From CAZWBR01 sp964404205 (GTDB lineage: Bacteria; Bacteroidota; Bacteroidia; Bacteroidales; Prolixibacteraceae): 11,735 nucleotides of DNA. How positions within the stretch are numbered: position 1 is the stretch's first letter; each line of letters begins with the position of its first letter. This document shows positions 1 to 7,107 of this stretch, in pieces. The notes beneath the pieces are model-generated. The model saw nothing but the letters and a program-made list of their open reading frames with translations, was not told the origin of the DNA and searched no databases. The translations under genes were made by a program, and so were the position numbers. The stretch is taken from NCBI GenBank assembly GCA_964404205.1, contig CAYOJD010000099.1:1-11735 (forward strand). Direction: 5' to 3'.

Positions 1-261
1 ATCGGTCTGGCCTTGCTGGTGGATTTTCAGATAGTGGCTGAATTTTTCCTTATCGCTGTTATCCGCAATGTCGAGCGATTCATACTGAGCTGCCGATTTT
101 GCGCTGAAATTATCTTTGCCAAAATATAGAGTATGGCTGTCGTTTACCCATGTTTCGAATGCCGTTACCCCCATTAGTTTAATCTCCTGGATATATTGAG
201 GGAAATCGGCTCCCGATTTTACCTTGCTGTGGGCCTGTTCAATTTGTTCGACCGTAAACAT
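1..261 (-). CDS. DUF1398 family protein (YbcV-like), 3' end outside window
   Basis: A reading frame open from the window edge to an ATG at 259-261 gives about 87 residues beginning MFTVEQIEQAH and including KSGADFPQYIQEIK, FETWVNDSHTLYFG and the last visible stretch HYLKIHQQGQTD. This matches my memory of the DUF1398 family (small proteins related to E. coli YbcV), which are usually about 130 residues, so roughly the last third lies beyond base 1. The biochemical role is unknown. No signal peptide or membrane segment is visible, so it is probably cytoplasmic. A second in-frame ATG at 268-270 would add MPI; I prefer MFTVEQ because I recall family members starting there. It lies 62 bp downstream of the ABM-family gene on the same strand. 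The gap holds a small dyad (282-295) but no convincing promoter. Confidence 0.85.
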   Translation of the reverse strand, partial: MFTVEQIEQAHSKVKSGADFPQYIQEIKLMGVTAFETWVNDSHTLYFGKDNFSAKSAAQYESLDIADNSDKEKFSHYLKIHQQGQTD

Positions 262-281
262 AATTGGCATAGTGAAATGGT

Positions 282-295
282 GTAATGTCAATTAC
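282..295. promoter_or_regulatory. Short dyad upstream of the DUF1398 gene
   Basis: GTAAT-GTCA-ATTAC is a perfect 5-bp inverted repeat with a 4-nt spacer, 20 bp upstream of the favoured DUF1398 start. On the minus strand it can also be read as two imperfect direct copies, TGACGTAAT and TGACATTAC. It could be a regulator site, but a dyad this short also occurs by chance. Confidence 0.2.
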
Positions 296-323
296 GTCAG
301 TAGCATCGTAAGGGTTTCAAACA

Positions 324-641
324 TTAACGGTTGAACTCATTATCCCGCTCAACGAAAGCGATTCTGGTTTTAAACTTGCTGTACCAGATGGAGCGTCCCT
401 GATTTCGGGCAATCGTGTGGTCGATATGATTGCGCCATTTTTCTATTGAGGCCAGATCTTTCCAGTACGAAACGGTAATGCCGATATCTTCCCTGGCCGA
501 CTCCATGCCAAGGAATCCATCCTGCTGCTGGGCTAACGCAACCATTTGTTGGGCCATTTCTGCATAGCCGTTATCCCCGGGCGTTCGTACCGAGGTAAAA
601 ATCACGGCATAATAGAGTGGCGGAGGTGTTTGGGCAATCAT
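324..641 (-). CDS. Antibiotic biosynthesis monooxygenase (ABM) family protein
   Basis: A complete 105-residue protein of the dimeric alpha-beta barrel ABM superfamily. Recognisable parts are YYAVIFTSVRT at residues 10-20, GYAEMAQQMVALAQQQDGF in the first helix, then GMESARED-GITVSYWKDLASIEKWRNHIDH, and a C-terminal WYSKFKTRIAFVER strand. Members of this fold include quinol monooxygenases and haem-degrading enzymes, but this subgroup (close to COG2329-type proteins) has no firmly known substrate, so the monooxygenase label describes the fold and not a proven reaction. There is no signal peptide, so it is probably cytosolic. The ATG at 639-641 follows a run of eight A on the minus strand, an A-rich context usual for Bacteroidota starts. 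It lies 47 bp after the four-gene receptor unit, and I cannot tell whether it is cotranscribed with it. Confidence 0.9.
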   Translation of the reverse strand: MIAQTPPPLYYAVIFTSVRTPGDNGYAEMAQQMVALAQQQDGFLGMESAREDIGITVSYWKDLASIEKWRNHIDHTIARNQGRSIWYSKFKTRIAFVERDNEFNR

Positions 642-679
642 TTTTTTTAAGTTGTGCGTTGCAATTTTGTATGAACGGC

Positions 680-719
680 TGTTCCCTTTTATTCTTCTTC
701 ACTTCGGAAAAGGGGAACA
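680..719 (-). terminator. Bulged hairpin spanning the stop codon of the last receptor-unit gene
   Basis: TGTTCCCTTTT at 680-690 pairs with AAAAGGGGAACA at 708-719: 7 bp, a one-base bulge (712), then 4 bp, with a 17-nt loop. The stop codon (689-691) lies at the junction of arm and loop. On the minus strand the sequence after the hairpin (GCCGTTCATACAAAATTG) is not T-rich, so it is not a canonical intrinsic terminator. It might mark or protect the 3' end of the four-gene transcript. One arm is coding sequence, so it could be chance. Confidence 0.25.
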
Positions 720-1423
720 AAGCCTGCTTTGTCGAGCGAAGCCCAGGCATAGCTAAATGAGGTTTCGTCGATAATGACAATATGTTCTTTGCGCAAATGT
801 TTCCGCACCTGTTTCTTTTCCTCTTTGCCAAACTGTGCAAAAAGCGAGGCTCTTTTGGGTCGAACGGTACAGAATCCCTTTTGAGGATTGTAGAAATAGT
901 AGATGTAGGTTGGGGTGTATTTTTGATTTTTTTGTATTCCCCCTGCCGTAAAATAGGGCGATGTGGTTGTCAGCTCCACACGCCGGTAGCAAAGCAGATC
1001 GGTTTCGCCTTTGTAAAGTTCTTCGAAGAAAAGAATCTTTTCCGGGTTACGGGGCGAAGGCTGCTTTCTGAAAAGATGTTTTGTTCCGTTTTTTTCGATC
1101 ATCGTAAAGCCGTTTAACTGCTCTTTGTCGATTTTGATGGAAGCATTCAGCACGTTGTTGAAATAGATCAGGTCGTCCTCGAATGAACTGTATTTCATCG
1201 AAAGGCTGTCGAGCACCTCACCACTGCTTAGCGTGATACTTCCGCTGCACCATTCGGTGGTATAAAAGGCTTCTCCGTCGTAATAAACATAAGGTTTGAA
1301 CCGTTCGCCCCTTATTTTCTCAGAGTTCCATTTGGCCGGGATACTGTTTTGTGCTCCGCTTTGCAGTACAATCCCAAATATAGCGACCATCATTGTGATG
1401 GTTTTAATGGCTGTTTTTCTCAT
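689..1423 (-). CDS. Secreted protein of unknown function, last gene of the receptor unit
   Basis: A 244-residue protein that I cannot place in a named family. Residues 1-24 look like a Sec signal peptide: basic MRKTAIKTIT, a hydrophobic MMVAIFGIVL core, and probable cleavage at SGA-Q. The mature part has a strand-rich N-terminal half with a pattern common in uncharacterised Bacteroidota secreted proteins: a W-x-x-G-x-I-x-L-x-x-G stretch at about 58-68 (EWCSGSITLSSGE), followed by MKYSSFEDDLIYF. The C-terminal half carries YYFYNPQKGFCTVRPKRASLFAQFGKEEKKQVRKHLRKEH, a basic and probably helical segment. There is no lipobox and no catalytic motif I can recognise. Its ATG is one base after the stop of the preceding gene, so it is almost certainly translated from the same transcript as the receptor, and a role in the same envelope complex is an inference from that position alone. 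Confidence 0.8.
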   Translation of the reverse strand: MRKTAIKTITMMVAIFGIVLQSGAQNSIPAKWNSEKIRGERFKPYVYYDGEAFYTTEWCSGSITLSSGEVLDSLSMKYSSFEDDLIYFNNVLNASIKIDKEQLNGFTMIEKNGTKHLFRKQPSPRNPEKILFFEELYKGETDLLCYRRVELTTTSPYFTAGGIQKNQKYTPTYIYYFYNPQKGFCTVRPKRASLFAQFGKEEKKQVRKHLRKEHIVIIDETSFSYAWASLDKAGFVPLFRSEEE

Positions 1424-1424
1424 T

Positions 1425-3041
1425 TTACTTCACTTCAAAAAATTGCTCATATTCAATAGGCTCGCCACTCTTTTTGCGTCCGCTGACCAATACCCTAAAG
1501 GTTCCTTTTATCTCGCTGGTGGTAAAGCTGAAGGGAATTTGGGCCGCCGGTGCCAACCCCGGTTCCCAAAGGAGTGTTTGCCGGGTGTCGGGCAAATGGG
1601 CATTGGCATGCATTCTGCGATGAAGGGTTATGGCAGGCTGAAGTCCCTGAATCTCTTCGATCAACAATGAGTTGTCTTCGCGAAGGTTACTCCGATCGTT
1701 GTCTTTCGAATAGATGGCCACTACACCCGGGAAGCGTAAATCGCCAAAGAACCTTTCGGCCAGCAGAAAATCAACCCGTTCGATATCTCTCGACCCCATA
1801 TCAGCAATGGTATTGACATCGCGAATCGGGATGCCGTCGAGCAACAGCAGCGGCTGTTCGTTAAAATATTCCCGGAAGGGAGAGTTGAGTACCCTTATCG
1901 TTGGATTGATATGGTTGCGAAATTTTACCCCGGGTAAAATCTCTTTCGATATCTCGTTGAAATCTTCCAAGTCGTAAAAGAGATCCGGATCGACTATTTT
2001 GGTTGGTTTGCCATAATAGGGATATTGGCCAACCGAATCGGCGGGTGGAAGATCTATTTGGACAGGCTGAAACTCGAAGAGTTTGTCGAGTAAGGCAATA
2101 TCCGACGATTTGTCGATATAACTTGCCAAACCTTCGGGGAGTTCAATATTTTCTAAACGAGGGATTTCAGCCGTGAAGCCAAATTTATCGTCGAGCGATA
2201 TCTTTAACGATTGCCCGATATCGTTGCTCACACATTGCACAACCAAAGGTATTTTGGCATAGTGGTTGTTCAGCAAAAAGAAAAATTCGCCGTTGGGGGT
2301 TGTTTTAAAATACTGAAAATAGGGGATGGTGTCGGGAATGGTCAGATAAACTGTGGCTCCGGCTACCGGTTGTGAAGTGGCCGCATCGACTACATTCCCG
2401 TGAAGTACAATCCCTTTTTCTTCCAAAACTCCTTTATTGGTACTTTTGAAAGTGACGGGAAACTGGTTGAAACGGATGCCGGGTACAACTTCTGATACAC
2501 ACAACAGCAGTTGGCCGTCAATTTCATCGAGTAACTCAGGTTGAAGTAGCAGTTCGCCGTGAAAGGATGCCTCGGTAGCAGCTGTTTTGGGCACTCCCGT
2601 TATCTCTATCTTTTCGGATGAGGGATTAAAAGCTTCGGTTGGTGCCACAGCCTGAAGGTCTGTAAGGCCGTTGAGTTTGTCGAACCGGTTGACCACCATA
2701 ATCTCGCGGGCGGTGAAGACTTTGTTGTCCATCGTGTTGACAAACACGCGCAGCAGATAAGCTGCACTGCTCAGCGAATCGGGGATATCGATAAAGGTCG
2801 AGGCTTCGCGGTTGCTGACAGAGGTCGTGATTCCGGTAACATGTTTTCCGGCCAGAGTGGCCAAATCAACATAAGCAATAGAAGATTGCTCCGACTGGGG
2901 CAGCCTTATTTTGACAAGGGCTGTGTTGCCACTGATATAGACATCGCGGTCGGACATCAGTCCAAAGTGTGCTTTGGTTTGGGCATTGGCTGTTCCCGAG
3001 AGCCATGCAATGGCCGTTAGAATAAATAGGATTTGTTTCAT
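1425..3041 (-). CDS. Secreted macroglobulin-like protein with carboxypeptidase-regulatory and orphan TonB-plug-like domains
   Basis: A 538-residue protein. Residues 1-20 are a signal peptide (cleavage ANA-Q). About 27-117 resembles a macroglobulin MG2-type domain (DRDVYISGNTALVKIRL, later AYLLRVFVNTMDNKVFTARE). About 211-285 is a carboxypeptidase-regulatory-like beta domain (LHGNVVDAATSQPVAGATVYL). About 365-446 resembles a TonB receptor plug: LLLLDGIPIRDVNTI, then DIERVDFLLAERFFGD and PGVVAIYSK. About 484-538 (DTRQTLLWEPG, then FSFTTSEIKGTFRVLVSG) resembles the beta domain that ends many Bacteroidota macroglobulin-like proteins. There is no beta-barrel, so it cannot be a receptor by itself. 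Related proteins I recall are commonly 800-900 residues, making this a compact version. It starts 3 bp after the DUF4249 gene and ends one base before the next gene, so it belongs to the receptor unit. It may assist the receptor at the outer membrane, but the function is unknown. Confidence 0.8.
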   Translation of the reverse strand: MKQILFILTAIAWLSGTANAQTKAHFGLMSDRDVYISGNTALVKIRLPQSEQSSIAYVDLATLAGKHVTGITTSVSNREASTFIDIPDSLSSAAYLLRVFVNTMDNKVFTAREIMVVNRFDKLNGLTDLQAVAPTEAFNPSSEKIEITGVPKTAATEASFHGELLLQPELLDEIDGQLLLCVSEVVPGIRFNQFPVTFKSTNKGVLEEKGIVLHGNVVDAATSQPVAGATVYLTIPDTIPYFQYFKTTPNGEFFFLLNNHYAKIPLVVQCVSNDIGQSLKISLDDKFGFTAEIPRLENIELPEGLASYIDKSSDIALLDKLFEFQPVQIDLPPADSVGQYPYYGKPTKIVDPDLFYDLEDFNEISKEILPGVKFRNHINPTIRVLNSPFREYFNEQPLLLLDGIPIRDVNTIADMGSRDIERVDFLLAERFFGDLRFPGVVAIYSKDNDRSNLREDNSLLIEEIQGLQPAITLHRRMHANAHLPDTRQTLLWEPGLAPAAQIPFSFTTSEIKGTFRVLVSGRKKSGEPIEYEQFFEVK

Positions 3042-3044
3042 GGA

Positions 3045-4118
3045 TTAATAGCTTTTCTCCCAAAAAGCGGGGATTGTACCGTCGTCGAAATAATTTGAAG
3101 GAGGAATCTCCGTAAATGTATAAACCTGGTGTTGCATGATCTCGACTGAGAAGTTAAATGCTTTTGCAAAGTAACGGTAACGGTTGAACGAGCAGAGGTC
3201 GAACTGTCCGAGTACCACTTTATCGGGTTGGGTAACACAGTGGATATTGCCGGTTACCTGGGCATAAACCGGGTCGAAGAGCTGCCCCGAAGCGCTTAAC
3301 TGCTTGTTGATATTGTTGTAGAAGTTATAACTGCTCTCGGTTATGCCATACTGTTCAACGGTGATTATCCAACCCTGATTGGTCTGGGCGAGCGAGTCGA
3401 GATAATTGAGGTTGTTCAGGCTCCGGTAAACAATGGTGTGATTCTCGACTTTTTCGGCTCCGGAGAATTGCTTTTTGGCTGCCAGGTTAAAATTGTCGCC
3501 GGTATCGCTGAAAACTTTCCATCCATACCACGGCGGAGGCGGAGGCCCAATTGTGGAAGGTGGCTGGTAAGTCCATTGTATCACCGATTCGTGGTTGAAC
3601 TTGTAGAACCGCTCTTTATCCGTGAGTGGGGCATCAATCTTGAGTTCGAACCCTTTGTCGGTCGAACTGGAGGGTTTGCCGTAAGCGTCGGTGAAATAGA
3701 TAGTTTTCTCTGCAAGAACGGCGTAAATAGAATCGATCCGGGCTGCCGGAGGCATTGTCTCGAAATCCGATTCGTAAGTATCGCCCCCATGCTTAATCTG
3801 TAGTTTATAGCTTTTGCCACTTTCGGGGACAAATGTGCGAAACGTGTAATATCCTTCGCTGGTTTCAGTACCCGGGTAAGCGGTGCCATTGGATTCGACG
3901 ATGGAACATTGGGCTTCCTTAATCGGGCTGGCACTCATGTTGTCGTTGAAATTGGAGGTTTGCGACAGTTTTATATACCGCTCTTTGGCATATGGCGATA
4001 TTCTCGATTCGACTACCATCAGGTTGTCCATTTTATCCAAATCGGCCCTGTAGTATTCTTCGCAGCCTGTCAGTAACAGCAGCATCGCGAACAGGGTATG
4101 TATCGGTTTTAGCTTCAT
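3045..4118 (-). CDS. DUF4249 domain outer-membrane lipoprotein
   Basis: A 357-residue lipoprotein. The N-terminus ends in a lipobox LLTGC with the lipidated cysteine at residue 19, followed by EEYY; acidic residues just after the cysteine resemble the surface-export signal of Bacteroidota lipoproteins, so display on the cell surface is plausible. The rest fits DUF4249: LMVVESRISPYAKERYIKLSQT at about 33-54, a beta-sandwich half with YPGTETSEGYYTF and SGKSYKLQI, then an unusual GPPPPPW proline run at 191-197 and a C-terminal FDDGTIPAFWEKSY. DUF4249 genes are regularly found beside TonB-dependent receptors, which fits a receptor-partner or substrate-binding role, though no ligand is known. Its ATG overlaps the receptor's TGA by one base (TGATG), so the two are translationally coupled. 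Confidence 0.9.
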   Translation of the reverse strand: MKLKPIHTLFAMLLLLTGCEEYYRADLDKMDNLMVVESRISPYAKERYIKLSQTSNFNDNMSASPIKEAQCSIVESNGTAYPGTETSEGYYTFRTFVPESGKSYKLQIKHGGDTYESDFETMPPAARIDSIYAVLAEKTIYFTDAYGKPSSSTDKGFELKIDAPLTDKERFYKFNHESVIQWTYQPPSTIGPPPPPWYGWKVFSDTGDNFNLAAKKQFSGAEKVENHTIVYRSLNNLNYLDSLAQTNQGWIITVEQYGITESSYNFYNNINKQLSASGQLFDPVYAQVTGNIHCVTQPDKVVLGQFDLCSFNRYRYFAKAFNFSVEIMQHQVYTFTEIPPSNYFDDGTIPAFWEKSY

Positions 4119-6826
4119 CAGAATTTGAAATTATAGGTTATTGAAGGTACCGGAACACCGATTACCGATAATTTGTAAAGTGCATAGGAGCTTTGATTCT
4201 GCATCTGGATGGAAGGATCCTTCCGGTAGAAGATGGAGTAAGGGTTCTTCCGGCCGTAGGCATTGTAAATGGAGAAAGTCCAGCTTCCTTTCCACATTCG
4301 TTTCTTCCGTAGGTTTTCATCGAAAGTAATCGAAAGGTCGAGCCTGTGGTAGGCTGGCATTCGGTATTTGTTTCGGTCGGAGTAGTAAACCATCTGTTTG
4401 CCGTCGTACCAGTATTTTAGTTCGGGAAGTGTGGTTGGCCGTCCCGATGAGAGGACAAAATTTCCGGAGAAGCGCCAGCGCCGGCTGATGTTGTAATTTA
4501 CCACAGCCGAAAGGTCGTGTGGTTTATCGTAAGCCGACGGGTAATATTTGTTTTGGTTGATCTGCTCTTCTTTAAGCTCGCTGAAAGTCTTCCGCATGGT
4601 GCGCGAATAGGTGTAACTGACCCATCCGTTCAGCCGGCCACTGGTTTTTCGCAGATAGAGTTCGAGTCCGTAAGCGTAGCCGTTGGCTTGAATAATATCT
4701 GTTTCGGGATAGCGGTTCATCACCAGGGTTGCCCCATTCTTGTATTCGGTCAGGTTGTCGAGCTTCTTGTAGTAGATTTCTGCTGAGGTTTCGAAGAGAT
4801 TTCGTTTCAGATTTCTAAAGTAGCCCAGTGCAATTTGGTCACTGACCAGCGGCTTGATGTAGTAGTCGCTCGATTTCCAAAAGTCGGCAGGTGAGGCAAC
4901 CGATGTATTCGAAAGTTGATTGACGTATTGATGAATACGCTGCACACTGAAGCGGAGTGAACCTTGTGCCAGATTATATTTCAGTGCGATGCGCGGTTCA
5001 ATTCCATGATAGGTTTTGATCCGTTCGCCCGAATCGAAAAAGATTGAATCGATAACCGATTGTTCGCTGCGGGGCTTGCCTTCTTCGTAAAGATAAACCG
5101 TTGTTGGCCCCAAAGTCGAGAAGTTCGAATAACGTAACCCTGCGCTAAGCGACAACCTTTCGTTGATATCAAAATCATCTTCAATGTAGGCCCCCATTTC
5201 GGTCGATTTCTCCTCTGGGATAATCTGTTCGGTGATATTGGTTATCTCGCCCGACGGGGAAATTTTGCCAGGGTTGATATTGTAGTTCATGTATTGAAAG
5301 CCGGCTTTTACGGTATGTTTTTCATTGGGCAGCCACGAAAGCCCGTATTTGAGCGACAGATATTGTATCCCGGTTTGCAACCTATAGTCGTCGGCAGCTA
5401 AATCTTCGTCCTTTTCGTCGAGAATAAAGTTGTAACGGCTGAAAGCAAGGTTGAGTTCGGAAATCAGTTGCGGGGCAAAGTTGATTTTCCAGTTGGCCGA
5501 AGCAAGCTGGTTCTCGTAACGATAGAGCGACGCCGAATTGAGGTTAAACTTATCGGAACTGAAATAGCCCATCAGTCGCAATTCGTTGTTGGCACCCAGT
5601 ACAAGATTGGTATTGGCATTGACATCGTAGAAGTTGGCGATACTATTGATAAACTGTTCGTTACGGGTTTGTCGTAATATCCAGTCCGAGTAGGTCGAAC
5701 GGCCGCCAATCAGGAAAGTGCTTTTTTTCTTTTTGACATAAGGCCCTTCAAGGGTAAATCGGCTGTTGATAATCCCTAACCCGCCGTAGAATTTCACTTT
5801 GGTGGTGTCGCCCTCTTTCATTTGCACATCCATAATCGACGAAACCCGTTCGCCGTAGCTGGCCGGTATTCCCCCTTTGAACAGGGTGACATCTCTGACG
5901 GCATCGGGGTTAATCATCGAGAAAAAGCCAAAGAGGTGCGAGGTGTTAAACACCGGTGAGCCGTTAAGCAGCACCAGGTTCTGGTCGGTATTTCCGCCCC
6001 TGACATTGAACCCTGAGGACATTTCGCCAACCGATTGTACGCCGGGCATCATAATGATACTCTTGATCAGGTCAGGTTCGCCCATCATTACCGGCAACTG
6101 TTTCAATGTTTTCGCACTGATTTTGACGATGCTCATCTGCGAACGGGTGGCTTTGCTCTCTTCGCCCAGCACGGTCACTTCGCCCAGACTGTGGGTTTCC
6201 TGAAAAAGTTCGAAATTGGCTGTCCCGTTTTCGATAAGCTTGATTTTCTGTCGAATCGGTTCATAACCCATAAGGTTGATTTCGAAAATATAATCACCTG
6301 TAGGCAACTCTACCGAATAGTCGCCCTTCATGTTGGTGGCTATTCCGGTGCGCGTCCCGGGATATTTGATAATCACACCGGCAAGTGGTTCCTCGTCGTT
6401 GCCATCGATAATCTTCCCGCGAAGACGTGCCTTTTTGTACCGGCCTTCGTTTAGCGGGTCACCAATAATCATGACAGCCATATCCTCCTTGCTTCCCGGT
6501 CGGCCATCGGCCCCTTTGGGGAAAATAACCACCGAGTTGTCCTGAAAGAACCGATAGGTAAGCGACTGCTCTTTGAACAGCGAATTCAGCACATGGATCA
6601 AAGGCTGATTGTCGAAAGTCTGGTTGACCATATAAGGTTGCACCCACTCCTCCTTAAAATAGAAGCGGATTCCGTTCTCTTTCCCCATTTGGTCGAGAAA
6701 ACTTTTGAGGGTAAGATTGTTGTAAGTGCCGCTAATTTTCTTTTCCTGAATGGACTGGGCCATCGTATGCAACGAAAAGAGAAGCGCCAGCAGGCTTATG
6801 AGCAAAGCTTTGGTTATAAAGGACAT
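4118..6826 (-). CDS. TonB-dependent outer-membrane receptor with STN and carboxypeptidase-regulatory domains
   Basis: A 902-residue receptor, first gene of a four-gene unit. Residues 1-23 are a signal peptide (TMA-Q). About 25-104 is an STN (secretin/TonB short N-terminal) domain (SGTYNNLTLKSFLDQM, LIHVLNSLF, YRFFQDNSVVIF), as in FecA-type signalling receptors. About 134-208 is a CarboxypepD_reg-like domain (LRGKIIDGNDEEPLAGV). A TonB-box-like GEVTVLGE is at 215-222. The plug runs to about 335 (GFNVRGGNTDQNLVLLNGSPV, VTLFKGGIPASYGERVSS), and the rest is a beta-barrel ending in the typical SITYNFKF. It would import a scarce ligand across the outer membrane using TonB-ExbBD energy; the ligand cannot be read from sequence. 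STN domains usually signal to a FecR-like anti-sigma factor, but none is encoded upstream here, where the neighbour is a nucleoside kinase. The start is the ATG at 6824-6826 before the signal peptide. Confidence 0.95.
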   Translation of the reverse strand: MSFITKALLISLLALLFSLHTMAQSIQEKKISGTYNNLTLKSFLDQMGKENGIRFYFKEEWVQPYMVNQTFDNQPLIHVLNSLFKEQSLTYRFFQDNSVVIFPKGADGRPGSKEDMAVMIIGDPLNEGRYKKARLRGKIIDGNDEEPLAGVIIKYPGTRTGIATNMKGDYSVELPTGDYIFEINLMGYEPIRQKIKLIENGTANFELFQETHSLGEVTVLGEESKATRSQMSIVKISAKTLKQLPVMMGEPDLIKSIIMMPGVQSVGEMSSGFNVRGGNTDQNLVLLNGSPVFNTSHLFGFFSMINPDAVRDVTLFKGGIPASYGERVSSIMDVQMKEGDTTKVKFYGGLGIINSRFTLEGPYVKKKKSTFLIGGRSTYSDWILRQTRNEQFINSIANFYDVNANTNLVLGANNELRLMGYFSSDKFNLNSASLYRYENQLASANWKINFAPQLISELNLAFSRYNFILDEKDEDLAADDYRLQTGIQYLSLKYGLSWLPNEKHTVKAGFQYMNYNINPGKISPSGEITNITEQIIPEEKSTEMGAYIEDDFDINERLSLSAGLRYSNFSTLGPTTVYLYEEGKPRSEQSVIDSIFFDSGERIKTYHGIEPRIALKYNLAQGSLRFSVQRIHQYVNQLSNTSVASPADFWKSSDYYIKPLVSDQIALGYFRNLKRNLFETSAEIYYKKLDNLTEYKNGATLVMNRYPETDIIQANGYAYGLELYLRKTSGRLNGWVSYTYSRTMRKTFSELKEEQINQNKYYPSAYDKPHDLSAVVNYNISRRWRFSGNFVLSSGRPTTLPELKYWYDGKQMVYYSDRNKYRMPAYHRLDLSITFDENLRKKRMWKGSWTFSIYNAYGRKNPYSIFYRKDPSIQMQNQSSYALYKLSVIGVPVPSITYNFKF

Positions 6827-7107
6827 TATAGTTTGAATTAATCATAGTCTTGGTTGATGTAAAGCGTAAACTTCCCGGGCTAATATCGTTTTGATGGGTT
6901 TTCAACCGAAAACGTTGCGCCTGAGGAGTTTTGATTCAATATTTTTCCGGCTTCCGATTATGATAATATAACCGAAAGCCGGAAAGATACAATCATTCAA
7001 AAAACTTATTTAAATATAGACTGCTCTTGTGTCTGTTGGTTTAATTAAAAATGCAATTTTTTACCTAAAAATTCGAGAAATCTCTTTCCTTTCGCGGCGG
7101 CCTTCAA
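6827..7107. other. AT-rich intergenic region between the nucleoside kinase and the receptor unit
   Basis: At 281 bp this is the longest gene-free stretch in the window, and it should contain the 3' end of the kinase mRNA and the promoter and leader of the receptor unit. It holds the strong hairpin at 6939-6990 and a weak A/T dyad, AAAAAT-GCA-ATTTTT, at 7047-7061. Two partial matches to the Bacteroidota -7 element TAnnTTTG exist on the minus strand (TATCTTTC at 6982-6989 and TATATTTA at 7011-7018), but neither has a TTTG at the expected -33 distance. No open frame in it looks coding. Confidence 0.6.
6939..6990 (-). other. Strong RNA hairpin upstream of the TonB receptor unit
   Basis: Read on the minus strand, 6985-6968 (TTTCCGGCTTTCGGTTAT) pairs with 6961-6944 (ATAATCGGAAGCCGGAAA) around a 6-nt loop ATTATC. 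That is 18 continuous pairs, 16 Watson-Crick and two G-U. After one C/A mismatch the stem extends by three A-T pairs and one G-U pair to 6990/6939. In plus-strand RNA the wobbles become A/C mismatches, so the structure favours minus-strand transcription, the direction of both flanking genes. It lies 117 nt after the kinase stop and about 112 nt before the receptor ATG. No T-run follows, so it is not a textbook intrinsic terminator. It could be a terminator of another type, a leader structure of the receptor mRNA, a processing or stability hairpin, or a repeated extragenic palindrome. Confidence 0.6.

Noticed and set aside
314..323. TAATGTTTG on the minus strand as a promoter -7 element for the DUF1398 gene
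   Set aside because: It has three bases instead of two between TA and TTTG and no TTTG at the -33 position.
717..732. Perfect inverted repeat ACAAAGC-CT-GCTTTGT
   Set aside because: It lies inside the coding sequence of the 244-residue secreted protein, has only a 2-nt loop, and is explained by the codons there.
6982..7018. Minus-strand TATCTTTC and TATATTTA as Bacteroidota -7 promoter elements
   Set aside because: Each departs from TAnnTTTG and lacks a TTTG about 19-21 bp upstream; the region is AT-rich, so partial matches are expected. The first also overlaps the hairpin arm.
7047..7084. AAAAAT-GCA-ATTTTT and GAGA-AA-TCTC dyads as a terminator for the nucleoside kinase
   Set aside because: The first stem is nearly all A-T with a 3-nt loop, and the second is 4 bp with a 2-nt loop; neither would form a stable terminator stem.
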